Positions 53,847-62,880 of a stretch of 64,000 nucleotides of DNA are shown here, in pieces. The stretch's first letter is position 1. Every line of letters begins with the position of its first letter. The notes under the pieces are model-generated. The model was not told where the DNA came from. It did no database searches and saw only the letters and a program-made list of their open reading frames with translations. The position numbers and the translations under genes are program-made. This stretch comes from Woeseia oceani (GTDB taxonomy: Bacteria > Pseudomonadota > Gammaproteobacteria > Steroidobacterales > Woeseiaceae). The stretch spans positions 3,957,001 through 4,021,000 of the forward strand of contig NZ_CP016268.1 in NCBI RefSeq assembly GCF_001677435.1, in the 5' to 3' direction.

Positions 53847-54650
53847 ATGATACGAAAACTGTGCCTCAGCGCGGCCGGACTACTGTTAGCCGGCAATGCC
53901 TTCGCGGACTGGACGCTGAACATGCCGAAAGGCGTAACCGAATTGAGTGTGGAAACCTACGGGTTGCACATGATGGTGTTCTGGTGGTGTGTTGCCATCG
54001 GCTTCGGTGTATTCGGTGTGATGATCTACTCCATGTTCAAACATCGGAAATCACAGGGCGTGCAACCCGCCAGCTTCTCGCACAGCACTACGGCGGAAGT
54101 TGTCTGGACGGTCATCCCGATCATCATCCTGCTGGTGATGGCAGTGCCGTCTGCCGAGACGCTGGTCAAAATCGAGGACAGCCGCAAACCCGACATGACG
54201 GTTGTCGTCACAGGGTATCAATGGAAGTGGCATTACAACTACCAGAATGAAGACGTTTCCTTCTTCAGCAGTCTGGCCCGGACCAGCGCGGACGCGCGGC
54301 GCAAACAATCCGGCATTGACCCGTTCAGCGTCGATAACTACCTGCTTGAAGTAGACCGGCCACTCGTTGTGCCCAAAGGCAGCAAGGTTCGAGTACTGCT
54401 GACGTCCAATGACGTTATTCATGCATGGTGGGTTCCGGAGCTTTCGATCAAGAAAGACGCAATCCCCGGCTATATGAATGAAATCTGGTTCCGCGCAGAG
54501 GAAACCGGGACGTTCCGCGGACAGTGTGCGGAATTGTGCGGCAAGGACCATGGCTATATGCCCGTTGTCGTTGAAGTGGTTGAGCCGGAAGAATTCGCTG
54601 CCTGGCTGGCCGCAGAGCAGGGCAACACGGCGCCAGTCGCCGCTAACTAA
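53847..54650 (+). CDS. coxB: cytochrome c oxidase subunit II
   Basis: Subunit II accepts electrons from cytochrome c through the binuclear CuA site. After a signal peptide (cleavage after AFA, residue 20), two membrane helices (about 36-60 and 80-105) lead to the cupredoxin domain with CuA ligands His192, Cys227, Cys231, His235 and Met238 (CAELCGKDHGYM). There is no fused cytochrome c domain (267 residues). It opens the cluster. A dyad just upstream may control it. Confidence 0.96.
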   Translation: MIRKLCLSAAGLLLAGNAFADWTLNMPKGVTELSVETYGLHMMVFWWCVAIGFGVFGVMIYSMFKHRKSQGVQPASFSHSTTAEVVWTVIPIIILLVMAVPSAETLVKIEDSRKPDMTVVVTGYQWKWHYNYQNEDVSFFSSLARTSADARRKQSGIDPFSVDNYLLEVDRPLVVPKGSKVRVLLTSNDVIHAWWVPELSIKKDAIPGYMNEIWFRAEETGTFRGQCAELCGKDHGYMPVVVEVVEPEEFAAWLAAEQGNTAPVAAN

Positions 54651-54703
54651 CAGTTTGGAATACCGGCGGGCCCGATGTTGGGCGCGCTGCTGGAGATAGA
54701 TTG

Positions 54704-56317
54704 ATGAGTACTGCAGTGACGGACGCAGCCGCGAGCCACGACGACCACGATCACCACGGACCAGCCAAAGGCATCAAGCGCTGGCTGTTCACGACGAACC
54801 ACAAAGACATCGGCAACATGTACCTGATCTTCAGTCTGATCATGTTCTTTGTCGGTGGCTCGATGGCCCTGGTCATTCGCTCAGAGCTGTTTAGCCCGGG
54901 CTTGCAATTCGTGCATCCCGAGTTTTTCAACCAGATGACCACGATGCACGCGCTGATCATGATTTTCGGCGCCGTTATGCCGGCCTTTGTGGGTCTCGCC
55001 AACTGGATGGTCCCGTTGATGATCGGCGCGCCTGACATGGCGCTGCCACGCATGAACAACTGGTCGTTCTGGATTCTGCCTGCCGCCTTCACAATGCTGT
55101 TGTCGACACTGTTCATGCCAGGTGGCGCACCGGCCGGTGGCTGGACGATGTACCCGCCGCTGGTTCTGCAGACGGGCGATGCGTTTCCGTTCCTGATTTT
55201 CTCCGTCCACCTGATGGGCTTCAGCTCGATCATGGGCGCGATCAACGTCATCGTAACGATCATCAACATGCGTACCCCGGAAATGACCTTGTTGAAGATG
55301 CCGATGTTCGTCTGGACCTGGTTAATTACCGCCTACCTGCTGATCGCCGTTATGCCGGTACTCGCTGGCGCCGTCACCATGCTGTTGACGGACCAGTTCT
55401 TCGGTACCAGCTTCTTCCTCGCCGCCGGCGGCGGTGACCCGGTCATGTTCCAGCACATCTTCTGGTTCTTCGGCCACCCAGAGGTGTACATCATGATCCT
55501 GCCGGCGTTCGGTGTGGTATCGGAGATCATCCCGACCTTCTCGCGCAAGCCGCTGTTCGGCCATGACTCAATGGTGTACGCGACTGCCAGCATCGGTTTC
55601 CTGTCGTTTATCGTCTGGGCGCATCACATGTTCACGGTCGGCATGCCGCTGACCGGCCAGTTGTTCTTCATGTTCGCGACAATGCTTATTTCCGTTCCGA
55701 CCGGCGTGAAGGTGTTTAACTGGACCGCGACGATGTGGCGCGGCGCCATGACGTTTGAAACCCCGATGCTGTTCGCACTGTCATTCCTGTTCCTGTTTAC
55801 GATCGGTGGTTTCTCCGGGCTGATGCTGGCTATCGTGCCGGCTGACATTCAGTACCACGACTCTTACTTTGTCGTAGCTCACTTCCACTACGTACTGGTA
55901 CCTGGTGCTGTCTTCGGCATCATGGCCGCGGCCTACTACTGGCTGCCGAAGTGGACCGGCACGATGTACAACGAAAAACTGGGGCAATGGCATTTCTGGT
56001 TGTCGACGATTTTCGTCAACCTCACCTTCTTCCCCATGCACTTCCTTGGACTCGCAGGCATGCCACGACGCATCCCTGACTACGCTACCCAGTTCACCGA
56101 TTTCAATGCGGTCGCAAGTATCGGCGCGATTGGCTTCGGCGTATCGCAGTTGCTGTTCGCTTACATCGTCATCCAGTGCGCACGCGGCAACGGCAAGACG
56201 GCTACAGCACAAGTCTGGGACAACCCGAAGGGTCTGGAATGGACCGTACCGTCGCCAGCCCCTTATCACACCTTCGACGAGCCACCGAAGCTGTCGAAAG
56301 CTGGAGCATTTGAGTAA
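54704..56317 (+). CDS. coxA: cytochrome c oxidase subunit I
   Basis: Subunit I (537 residues, about 12 helices) contains heme a, heme a3 and CuB and reduces oxygen. The CuB histidine with its linked tyrosine is in WFFGHPEVYIMILP, the other CuB ligands in WAHHMFTVG, and the heme histidines in VVAHFHYVL. The YVLVPG region and the H-rich N-terminus (HDDHDHHG) are visible. GGAGATA precedes the ATG. Its TAA shares a base with the next ATG (TAATG). Confidence 0.97.
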   Translation: MSTAVTDAAASHDDHDHHGPAKGIKRWLFTTNHKDIGNMYLIFSLIMFFVGGSMALVIRSELFSPGLQFVHPEFFNQMTTMHALIMIFGAVMPAFVGLANWMVPLMIGAPDMALPRMNNWSFWILPAAFTMLLSTLFMPGGAPAGGWTMYPPLVLQTGDAFPFLIFSVHLMGFSSIMGAINVIVTIINMRTPEMTLLKMPMFVWTWLITAYLLIAVMPVLAGAVTMLLTDQFFGTSFFLAAGGGDPVMFQHIFWFFGHPEVYIMILPAFGVVSEIIPTFSRKPLFGHDSMVYATASIGFLSFIVWAHHMFTVGMPLTGQLFFMFATMLISVPTGVKVFNWTATMWRGAMTFETPMLFALSFLFLFTIGGFSGLMLAIVPADIQYHDSYFVVAHFHYVLVPGAVFGIMAAAYYWLPKWTGTMYNEKLGQWHFWLSTIFVNLTFFPMHFLGLAGMPRRIPDYATQFTDFNAVASIGAIGFGVSQLLFAYIVIQCARGNGKTATAQVWDNPKGLEWTVPSPAPYHTFDEPPKLSKAGAFE

Positions 56318-56439
56318 TGGACCAGATTCGCAATAACGAACTGCAGCAGAAACGGCGCATACGCAACCACACCTTGCTGTTCGCCGGCATCGCACTGCTG
56401 GTCTACATTGGCTTTATAACGATTAGCGGACTGCGCTGA
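56317..56439 (+). CDS. small membrane protein between coxA and ctaG
   Basis: A 40-residue protein has a charged N-terminus (MDQIRNNELQQKRRIRNH) and a single predicted helix (TLLFAGIALLVYIGFITISG). The start overlaps the coxA stop and the stop lies seven bases before ctaG. Such tiny proteins in this position are known in related cox clusters as small cytochrome oxidase assembly proteins; the role here is inferred from context. Confidence 0.8.
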   Translation: MDQIRNNELQQKRRIRNHTLLFAGIALLVYIGFITISGLR

Positions 56440-56446
56440 GACAGAC

Positions 56447-57031
56447 ATGAGCAAACGGGGCACCTCAGCCAACAACGATAACCGGTCACTGGCAACACGT
56501 TTGCTGCTGATGGCCGTCGGTATGTTTGGCTTTGGGTTCCTGCTTGTGCCGCTTTACGATGTGTTTTGTGACCTCACCGGTTTCGGCGGCAGGACCAACG
56601 AAACAGCCGTGGTTATGGAAGAGAATCGCGACGCAAGCCGCGAAATACAGCTCGAATTTGTGACTACAGTCAATGAGTTCGCGCCGTTCGCTTTCGAACC
56701 GATGGTCGAGTCCATGACCGTGCAGGCTGGCGGTTTGTACGAAGCGGTATTTACCGCGCGCAATTTAACCGGGCGCAGCAAGATTGCCCAGGCTGTGCCG
56801 AGTGTCGCTCCATCGATTGCGGGCAGTTTTTTCAAGAAGCTCGATTGCTTCTGTTTTACCAACCAGGAATTTGCCGCCAATGAAGAGCGCGAGTTGCTGG
56901 TGCGTTTTATTGTTGATTCAGAGCTGCCCGACTATGTCGATACGCTCACCTTGTCTTATACGTTTTTCGATACAGCCCGTCTGACCGACAACCGTCAGCA
57001 GGCTGCTACTTCCACTCATTCCAACCAGTAA
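56447..57031 (+). CDS. ctaG: cytochrome oxidase copper assembly protein CtaG/Cox11
   Basis: The 194-residue protein has one N-terminal membrane helix and a periplasmic Ig-fold domain with the copper-binding CFCFTNQ motif. It delivers copper to the CuB site of subunit I. N-terminal LLLMAVGMFGFGFLLVPLYDVFCDLTGFGG is the typical Cox11 membrane segment. It lies between the small membrane protein and coxC. Confidence 0.95.
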   Translation: MSKRGTSANNDNRSLATRLLLMAVGMFGFGFLLVPLYDVFCDLTGFGGRTNETAVVMEENRDASREIQLEFVTTVNEFAPFAFEPMVESMTVQAGGLYEAVFTARNLTGRSKIAQAVPSVAPSIAGSFFKKLDCFCFTNQEFAANEERELLVRFIVDSELPDYVDTLTLSYTFFDTARLTDNRQQAATSTHSNQ

Positions 57032-57046
57032 GTCTCGGATACCCTC

Positions 57047-57916
57047 ATGTCATCACACGCTGAAGATCGTTATTACGTCCCCCACGGCAGTCAATGGCCC
57101 GTGATCGGTTCAATTGGCCTGTTCTTTTTGATGGTAGGCGTATCGACCTGGTTCAACGGTTCGGACGCGGGTTACTGGGTGATGCTGTTCGGTGCAGCAA
57201 TCGTCATCTTCATGCTGACCGGCTGGTTCTCGAACGTAATCGCCGAAAGTCAGGGGGGCCTGTACAACACCCAGGTAGATAAATCCTTCCGTATGGGCAT
57301 GTTCTGGTTCATTTTCTCGGAAGTTATGTTTTTTTCGGCATTCTTCGGTGCCTTGTTCTACGCACGGAACATGTCCGTGCCCTGGCTTGGTGGTGACAGC
57401 AACAACTTCTTTACCAACATGCTGCTCTGGTCGGGTTTCGAGAATACCTGGCCGACCAACGGGCCGGCAGACATGGGCGGTGAGTACGAAAAGATGGGCC
57501 CGTTCGGTCTGCCTTTACTGAACACCGCGATTCTGTTGACGTCCAGTGTCACGATCACGATCGCGCACCACGCGCTGCTGCACAATCAGCGCAAAATTCT
57601 GAATGTCTTTCTGGCAGCGACGTTCTTGCTGGGTTATTTCTTCGTGGTAATGCAGGCGGAAGAGTACATCCACGCCTACCAGGAGATGAACCTGACGATG
57701 GCCTCGGGCATTTACGGCGCAACGTTCTACATGCTTACAGGCTTCCACGGCATGCACGTAACCATTGGCGCGATAATGCTGACAGTTATGTGGGTACGCA
57801 CAATGAAGGGGCACTTCACGCCCAAGAGTCACTTCGGTTTCGAAGCCGTCGCGTGGTACTGGCACTTTGTGGACGTCGTCTGGCTGGGCCTGTACGTCTT
57901 TGTTTACTGGATGTAA
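57047..57916 (+). CDS. coxC: cytochrome c oxidase subunit III
   Basis: The 289-residue protein has seven helices and belongs to the aa3-type subunit III family: YYVPHGSQWP, FRMGMFWFIFSEVMFFSAFFGALFY and TGFHGMHVTIGAIML with WYWHFVDVVWL. It stabilises subunit I and lies at the end of the plus-strand structural unit, immediately before a terminator. Confidence 0.96.
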   Translation: MSSHAEDRYYVPHGSQWPVIGSIGLFFLMVGVSTWFNGSDAGYWVMLFGAAIVIFMLTGWFSNVIAESQGGLYNTQVDKSFRMGMFWFIFSEVMFFSAFFGALFYARNMSVPWLGGDSNNFFTNMLLWSGFENTWPTNGPADMGGEYEKMGPFGLPLLNTAILLTSSVTITIAHHALLHNQRKILNVFLAATFLLGYFFVVMQAEEYIHAYQEMNLTMASGIYGATFYMLTGFHGMHVTIGAIMLTVMWVRTMKGHFTPKSHFGFEAVAWYWHFVDVVWLGLYVFVYWM

Positions 57917-57917
57917 G

Positions 57918-57948
57918 AAAAAGCGGCGCTAAAGGCGCCGCTTTTTTT
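57918..57948 (+). terminator. rho-independent terminator after coxC
   Basis: A 12-bp stem (AAAAAGCGGCGC with its complement) around a five-base loop ends in seven T residues, starting two bases after the coxC stop. The A-tract on the left gives it some bidirectional capacity for the minus-strand gene beyond. Confidence 0.93.
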
Positions 57949-58001
57949 GCCGGATCCTGCAAGGCGCACGTTCCGGCCCTGCGGATTTGGCAGATTTAAT
58001 T

Positions 58002-58202
58002 TCAGGAGCCTGGCAACGGCCCCAGCCAACCCAGAAAGTACGACGCCAGCAATGCCAGCAACAGCACGGCTGACAGAGCCACCCGAATTTGCAGTGACTT
58101 GAGCACGCGCGGCGAGCCCTGCCCATCTTTACTAAGATAGAACAGGCCAGAACCGAGGCTTGCCACGATCGCAATCAACATTGCGATAATAAAGAATTTC
58201 AT
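58002..58202 (-). CDS. DUF2909-like twin-transmembrane protein
   Basis: The 66-residue protein has two helices (about 2-22 and 38-60) separated by a short loop (YLSKDGQGSPRVLKSLQIR). Proteins of this type, sometimes called twin transmembrane proteins, sit opposite to the cox genes between coxC and surf1 in pseudomonads; function is unknown. The start at 58202 has GGAG nine bases upstream. Confidence 0.8.
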   Translation of the reverse strand: MKFFIIAMLIAIVASLGSGLFYLSKDGQGSPRVLKSLQIRVALSAVLLLALLASYFLGWLGPLPGS

Positions 58203-58268
58203 TGAGGCTCCAGTGAGCAGTTGCCAGCACGGCATTATAACGTGATAGAGACGCGAAACATTCAGCAG

Positions 58269-58970
58269 ATGGCAATGAAGTGGCTACCGCCAGTGGCGGG
58301 AGTCCTGCTGATTGTCATGTTCATCTCGCTTGCCAATTGGCAGCTGGAACGAGCAGAAGAGAAAGAAGCGACGGCGGCATTGTTTGACGCGAGCGCGGCG
58401 CCGGTCGAACTTGCCAGCGTCGCTGAACCCGTTCGTTTTCAGAAAGTGGCCACGCGCGGACGTTATCTGCCTGAACGGCAGTTTCTGATCGACAACATCG
58501 TCATCAACGGTCGGGTCGGCTATTACGTTATTACACCGTTCGCTATGGCTGGCGAGGCTGAGCTGGTACTGGTCAACCGCGGCTGGATTGCAAAATCCCG
58601 GGGCGACAGTGCGTTGCCGGAAATTGCAGTGAGCGACGAGGTTCGGAGTCTCACTGCCCGGGTTGGCCGCCTGCCGCGCGTGGCACTGCGCCCGGACCGC
58701 GCCGTGCGACCCGGCCAGGCATGGCCGAAAGTGGCGGTTTACCCGGAACTGTCAGACCTCGCAGCCGAGCTGGGCCAGCCGGTTTCGAAAACGGTCTTAT
58801 TGCTGTCGCCGGACGCCAGCGATGGTTACGCACGTAGCTGGCGCCCGGCGGAAAAGGGATCGATGATTCATTACGGCTATGCGTTTCAGTGGTCCGCACT
58901 GGCGCTCACCGTATTGGTGATACTGGTTTATCAACTCAGGAAAAAACTCAGGCATGAACGACGGACCTGA
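58269..58970 (+). CDS. SURF1-family cytochrome oxidase biogenesis protein
   Basis: SURF1 binds heme a and assists heme insertion into subunit I. The protein (about 233 residues) has an N-terminal helix with the family ANWQLERAEEK block, a periplasmic domain with RYLPERQFLIDN, VGYYVITPF and VLVNRGWIAK, and a C-terminal helix (HYGYAFQWSALALTVLVILVY). The start is uncertain: two ATGs and an upstream GTG precede the first helix. It overlaps the next gene by 17 bp. Confidence 0.9.
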   Translation: MAMKWLPPVAGVLLIVMFISLANWQLERAEEKEATAALFDASAAPVELASVAEPVRFQKVATRGRYLPERQFLIDNIVINGRVGYYVITPFAMAGEAELVLVNRGWIAKSRGDSALPEIAVSDEVRSLTARVGRLPRVALRPDRAVRPGQAWPKVAVYPELSDLAAELGQPVSKTVLLLSPDASDGYARSWRPAEKGSMIHYGYAFQWSALALTVLVILVYQLRKKLRHERRT

Positions 58971-59535
58971 CAAGAAACGTTCCGGGCGCCTGCAGCTGCT
59001 GCTGGTCGCGCTGATCTTCATTCTGCCACTGGCGGCTGCCAGCTGGATGTACTACAGCGGCAGTGCGCCACGACCGCAGGCGACCACCAATCACGGTGTG
59101 CTGCTCACGCCTATTCAAAACGTGAATGAGTTGCTGGGTGAAACCGGGTTCACACGGGCCATCGCCGATCACTGGGCACTGGTCTACGTGTACACGGCAC
59201 CTTGCGCCGATGCCTGCAGGGACGCATTGTACAAGCTGCGCCAGAGCCGGCTGATGCTGGGTAACGACATGAACCGCGTTGTTCGCGTGATGTTGCACGG
59301 CTCAGAGGCGCCGGATACCCTGTTGCTAACCGAGGAGCACGCAGGCTTGATTGCCTTACAGGAGTCGGCGGCAGACCGCTTGTTGGACCAGGCATACCCG
59401 GTTGCTGACGATCTCGGTGGCTATTACCTGATCGACCCGCTCGGCAATCTGGTGCTGTATTTTCCGACAGAGATCACGCCACGCAACCTGGTTGACGACA
59501 TCGAACACCTGCTGAAACTGTCGAGCATCGGCTAG
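58954..59535 (+). CDS. SCO-like thioredoxin-fold cytochrome oxidase accessory protein
   Basis: The 193-residue protein has one N-terminal helix (about 13-34) and a periplasmic redoxin domain with CADAC, a C-x3-C copper/thiol motif like that of SCO proteins, and [14 protein letters not shown]. It matches the accessory gene found between surf1 and ctaA in pseudomonads, where it is likewise uncharacterised. A role in CuA metallation is likely but inferred. Confidence 0.8.
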   Translation: MNDGPDKKRSGRLQLLLVALIFILPLAAASWMYYSGSAPRPQATTNHGVLLTPIQNVNELLGETGFTRAIADHWALVYVYTAPCADACRDALYKLRQSRLMLGNDMNRVVRVMLHGSEAPDTLLLTEEHAGLIALQESAADRLLDQAYPVADDLGGYYLIDPLGNLVLYFPTEITPRNLVDDIEHLLKLSSIG

Positions 59536-59560
59536 TGAGCGGGCACGCGGAGGACCGGGG

Positions 59561-60460
59561 TTGAACACGAGCAGCCTGCACTACATGACGCAATGGCGTG
59601 ACTACTACGAGCTGACCAAGCCGCGGGTCGTAATGCTCATTGTGTTTACAGCCGTGGTCGGCATGTTTCTCGCTGTACCGGGCTTTCCCAACCTGACCGC
59701 GCTTGTTTTCGGGACGATCGGCATCGGCCTCGCGGCCTCATCGGCGGCCGTCATCAATCACCTGCTCGATGCGCGCATTGACGAAAAGATGGCGCGGACT
59801 CGTTCGCGGCCGTTGCCACAGGGCAAACTGAACGAACGTCAGGCGTTGATTTTTGCTGTGACGTTGGGCGCCTTGTCGATGTTGATCCTCGCGGTACTCG
59901 TCAACGGCCTGACGGCTATGCTGACGTTCGCCTCGCTGATCGGTTACGCCATTGTTTATACCGTTTACCTGAAACGGGCCACACCACAAAACATTGTTAT
60001 CGGTGGCGCTGCCGGCGCGGCACCGCCGGTACTCGGCTGGGCCGCCGTGACGGGTGAAGTACACAGCGACGCACTGTTGCTGTTCCTGATCATTTTTATC
60101 TGGACGCCACCGCATTTCTGGGCGCTCGCCATCGCCCGCAAAGACGATTACAAAAACGCCGGAATTCCGATGCTGCCGGTCACGCACGGCAATGCATTCA
60201 CCCGCAAGTACATTCTTCTTTACACCATATTACTGGTGCTGATTACGATCATGCCGTACCTGTCCGGCATGAGCGGCCTGATATACCTCGTCACGGCACT
60301 GTTACTCGGTTCGGCCTTCCTCTATTACGCGTGGCTGCTGCTGAAGAACGCGGGACTCGATCTGCCCATGCGGGTCTTTCGTTTCTCGATCAACTACCTG
60401 ATGGTGCTGTTTGCCGCGCTGTTGGTTGATCACTATTTCATCATTCGCCTGCATATCTGA
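59561..60460 (+). CDS. ctaB: protoheme IX farnesyltransferase (heme O synthase)
   Basis: CtaB/CyoE transfers a farnesyl group to heme B, making heme O. The 299-residue membrane protein has the UbiA-type motifs [20 protein letters not shown] and the second DD motif region [16 protein letters not shown], with [21 protein letters not shown] at the start. The predicted start is a TTG with GGAGG seven bases upstream; an ATG eight codons later is possible. No ctaA gene for heme A synthase follows. Confidence 0.94.
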   Translation: MNTSSLHYMTQWRDYYELTKPRVVMLIVFTAVVGMFLAVPGFPNLTALVFGTIGIGLAASSAAVINHLLDARIDEKMARTRSRPLPQGKLNERQALIFAVTLGALSMLILAVLVNGLTAMLTFASLIGYAIVYTVYLKRATPQNIVIGGAAGAAPPVLGWAAVTGEVHSDALLLFLIIFIWTPPHFWALAIARKDDYKNAGIPMLPVTHGNAFTRKYILLYTILLVLITIMPYLSGMSGLIYLVTALLLGSAFLYYAWLLLKNAGLDLPMRVFRFSINYLMVLFAALLVDHYFIIRLHI

Positions 60461-60470
60461 ACTGTTCACC

Positions 60471-60493
60471 CGGTCACAGCCTCCAGGTGACCG
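60471..60493. repeat. inverted repeat after ctaB
   Basis: Perfect 7-bp arms CGGTCAC and GTGACCG surround a nine-base loop just after the ctaB stop. No T-tract follows, so it may be a factor-dependent or weak terminator, or a regulatory site upstream of the sigma factor gene. Confidence 0.45.
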
Positions 60494-60638
60494 TACTGTA
60501 ACTATTGGCCGTAGTCCGGTACCGCGCGGTCCCGGCCTGTTTGCGCTGCAACGGCTCGCATATAGGGTTGCGCACAGATCAGGCACTGCGCTATGCCGCC
60601 CGTTGCTTAACATTCGGTGTGCTTGCAGCAGTAATACG

Positions 60639-61178
60639 ATGAGTTCGGAAAAAATCAAACAACGTTTCGAGCAACGGCTGTGGCCGCATCTGCCGAGACT
60701 GTACCGACTGGCCTGCCGATTGACCGCCAGTAAAATCGACGCTGACGACTTATTTCAGGACGTGCTTGCGCGTCTGTTACCCCGCTTGCAAGAACTGGAA
60801 AGCGCGGAGCAAACATCAGTATGGCTCGCTCAGTTTATGTACGACCGATACATGGACGATCAGCAACGCCATTTCCGGCGGCGGTTACAGAATGACGAGG
60901 AGCGGGGACTCGCCGGCTACAAAATAGACAGTTTCACCAGTACCGGGGACAACCTGCACGACGTGGTGTGGCGCGAACAGATGCAGACGCTCGATCGGGC
61001 GCTCGAAATGTTGCCCGAAGCACAACGGGTGACCTTGTTACTGCATGACTCGGAAGCCTATAAGCTCACGGAAATACAAAGTATCACCGGAGATTCGCTG
61101 GGCACGATCAAGACCAGACTGCATGCCGCACGAGCCCGGCTGCGGGAAATGCTGCCGGATGATGGCGCACTTTTGTAG
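60639..61178 (+). CDS. ECF-type RNA polymerase sigma factor
   Basis: The 179-residue protein has region 2 (LYRLACRLTASKIDADDLFQDVLARLLPRL) and region 4 (MLPEAQRVTLLLHDSEAYKLTEIQSITGDSLGTIKTRLHAARARL), the two-domain ECF structure. Region 4 has the usual helix-turn-helix. The adjoining anti-sigma gene suggests it is held inactive until signalled. A classical autoregulated GGAAC/GTCT promoter was not obvious upstream. The regulon is unknown. Confidence 0.88.
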   Translation: MSSEKIKQRFEQRLWPHLPRLYRLACRLTASKIDADDLFQDVLARLLPRLQELESAEQTSVWLAQFMYDRYMDDQQRHFRRRLQNDEERGLAGYKIDSFTSTGDNLHDVVWREQMQTLDRALEMLPEAQRVTLLLHDSEAYKLTEIQSITGDSLGTIKTRLHAARARLREMLPDDGALL

Positions 61179-61215
61179 AGCTGCAACTTAGCATTCAGGG
61201 AACCAAGGGTATGAC

Positions 61216-61857
61216 ATGGCATGCGTGACAGTTCGCGACCAGTTGGATGAGTACATCGATGACATGTTGCCGACCGCGGACCGCTCTGCGATCGAAGCGC
61301 ATGTTGCTGACTGCGCAGCTTGCCAACGCTTGACGACCCGCGAACGTGAGTTGCGCGAACTGTTGCTGGCGTTTGGTGAATCGTCTGTAGCCATTCCGGA
61401 CGACCGGTTTTTCGCGACAGCAATAGACAGTGCGGTCAGTGAAGGTGGCCGGCAGCACCGCAATCGCTGGCTCGCGACCGCGGTTGCCGCGGGGTTGATT
61501 GCCTTGATCGCGGTATGGATTGTTAACGCTGTGCGGATCGACACAGCTTTACCTGCCGCGCTCACGCAGAATACTGTCGTCAGCCTTACGCGTGGCGAGC
61601 CCCAGGTGGTGAACCTGGTTTTCTCCAGCCCGTCCGAGCTGACCGAAGCCCGGCTGACGCTGCACCTGCCGGAGGGTATTGAACTGGCCGGTTTCGCCGG
61701 CCAGCGTCAGGTAAGCTGGTTGACCGGCGTCGCAAGCGGTCGCAATGTTTTACCGCTAAGTGTGGTCGCCACCGATGTGGTGGCCGGAGAGCTTGTTGCT
61801 CGGCTGGAGCACGGCAACAAGGCTCGCGAGTTCCGGGTACAGATCAGGGTTTTCTGA
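61216..61857 (+). CDS. zinc-finger anti-sigma factor
   Basis: The 213-residue protein has an N-terminal cytoplasmic ZAS domain with Cys3, His29, Cys33 and Cys36 (AHVADCAACQ), a membrane helix at about 86-106 (WLATAVAAGLIALIAVWIVN) and a periplasmic C-terminal region of beta character (SELTEARLTLHLPEGIELAG). The topology fits sequestering of the sigma factor encoded 37 bp upstream and sensing from the periplasm. The C-terminal domain resembles no named sensor that I recognise. Confidence 0.85.
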   Translation: MACVTVRDQLDEYIDDMLPTADRSAIEAHVADCAACQRLTTRERELRELLLAFGESSVAIPDDRFFATAIDSAVSEGGRQHRNRWLATAVAAGLIALIAVWIVNAVRIDTALPAALTQNTVVSLTRGEPQVVNLVFSSPSELTEARLTLHLPEGIELAGFAGQRQVSWLTGVASGRNVLPLSVVATDVVAGELVARLEHGNKAREFRVQIRVF

Positions 61858-61883
61858 AAACACAGTGGTACGAGGGTTGGACA

Positions 61884-62264
61884 ATGCGTAACTTGGAATT
61901 CTTGCTGACGGCTACGGTTATCGCGTTGGTCGCGCTGCCTGTATTTGCCCAAACAGAGGATGAGCTTGAGGTCACGATGGAAGTCGTGGATTCACTCTCC
62001 GACCTCGACGGCGATCTCAGGCAAATGCGCGGACCGCGAGCCGCCGCGCGCCCGTCCGGGAATGCCGATGAAAGCCCGGAAGAACGTGACCAGCGGCTGA
62101 ATGCCGAAGCAGAAGCCGAGCTGGCGAAAAAGTTTGCCGGGATCGAAGATGATTTCGAGCACGATGACCTCAACACCGACTTCGAAACCCCCATCAACGC
62201 GCAGGACGATTACGAAATCTCGGAAGAAGTCGATACTGACGAGCTCGAAGAAGCGCTGCCGTAG
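61884..62264 (+). CDS. exported acidic protein in the sigma factor operon
   Basis: The 126-residue protein has a signal peptide (MRNLEFLLTATVIALVALPVFA), then a highly acidic chain ending DEEVDTDELEEALP-like runs (about a third Asp/Glu), with SLSDLDGDLRQMRGPRAAAR near the start. It lies 26 bp after the anti-sigma gene with a weak GAGGGTTGGA site. I recognise no family. It may be a periplasmic sensor, chaperone or cation-binding partner; this is speculation from context. Confidence 0.6.
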   Translation: MRNLEFLLTATVIALVALPVFAQTEDELEVTMEVVDSLSDLDGDLRQMRGPRAAARPSGNADESPEERDQRLNAEAEAELAKKFAGIEDDFEHDDLNTDFETPINAQDDYEISEEVDTDELEEALP

Positions 62265-62370
62265 AAGACGCTATCACCCTGCAGCGACCAGCCCGATGCG
62301 CGGCGGCGAATCTGGCTGCCGCCGGTCAGCGGCTACGGCACATGCAGACTGGCAGGCGAGCGAAACCTGC

Positions 62371-62880
62371 TCAGACGCTACCGGCGACTGCTGGTGGCAA
62401 AGGGTGGGGAACGCGCAACGCGGATACGTCAACGTAGGTGCGCGACTGTAGCTTGAACACGGCTGCCGCATCGTCAGGATGCAGCAATTCATCCAGATTG
62501 GTACTGCCAAAAGCCGTTATTTCGGCAAAGTCCTCCAGACGCAATGCCAACGCTTTTGGTGTCGCAGGGACAGCCTGAGTCCAGGCGCCGCGCAGGCCCG
62601 CTGCCGGCACGTAGCAATGCAGCTTGCTGACAAGGTAATGCTGCAGCAACGCGTCCGTGTTGCAGCCGAGACGATCGCTCGCTTCGGCGAATGAATACCA
62701 GGCCTGATCGGACAGCGGCGTGGTTGCTGTTTCAGCGCGGCCCAGCTCCCGCAGTTCGCTGTAGCGAAAGGCCTGTGTCGAAGTCATTTTCTCAACCCCC
62801 GATTCGGTTGCGACAGTCACTCGCTCACTGTCGCCGTTCAGGGCTCGAACATGCTTCAATATTTTTTCCAGTTTTGTCAC
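62371..62880 (-). CDS. predicted DNA-binding protein with MerR/excisionase-like helix
   Basis: The 169-residue protein has an N-terminal part of unknown type, a central block SFAEASDRLGCNTDALLQHYLVSKLHCYVP that resembles the winged-helix MerR/excisionase helix-turn-helix (AA..LG...D.L......G.L), and a C-terminal portion with ALRLEDFAEITAFGSTNLDELLHPDDAA. The start is a GTG that shares bases with the stop of a small upstream ORF (GTGA). Function is unknown; I infer regulation from the helix pattern. Confidence 0.45.
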   Translation of the reverse strand: MTKLEKILKHVRALNGDSERVTVATESGVEKMTSTQAFRYSELRELGRAETATTPLSDQAWYSFAEASDRLGCNTDALLQHYLVSKLHCYVPAAGLRGAWTQAVPATPKALALRLEDFAEITAFGSTNLDELLHPDDAAAVFKLQSRTYVDVSALRVPHPLPPAVAGSV

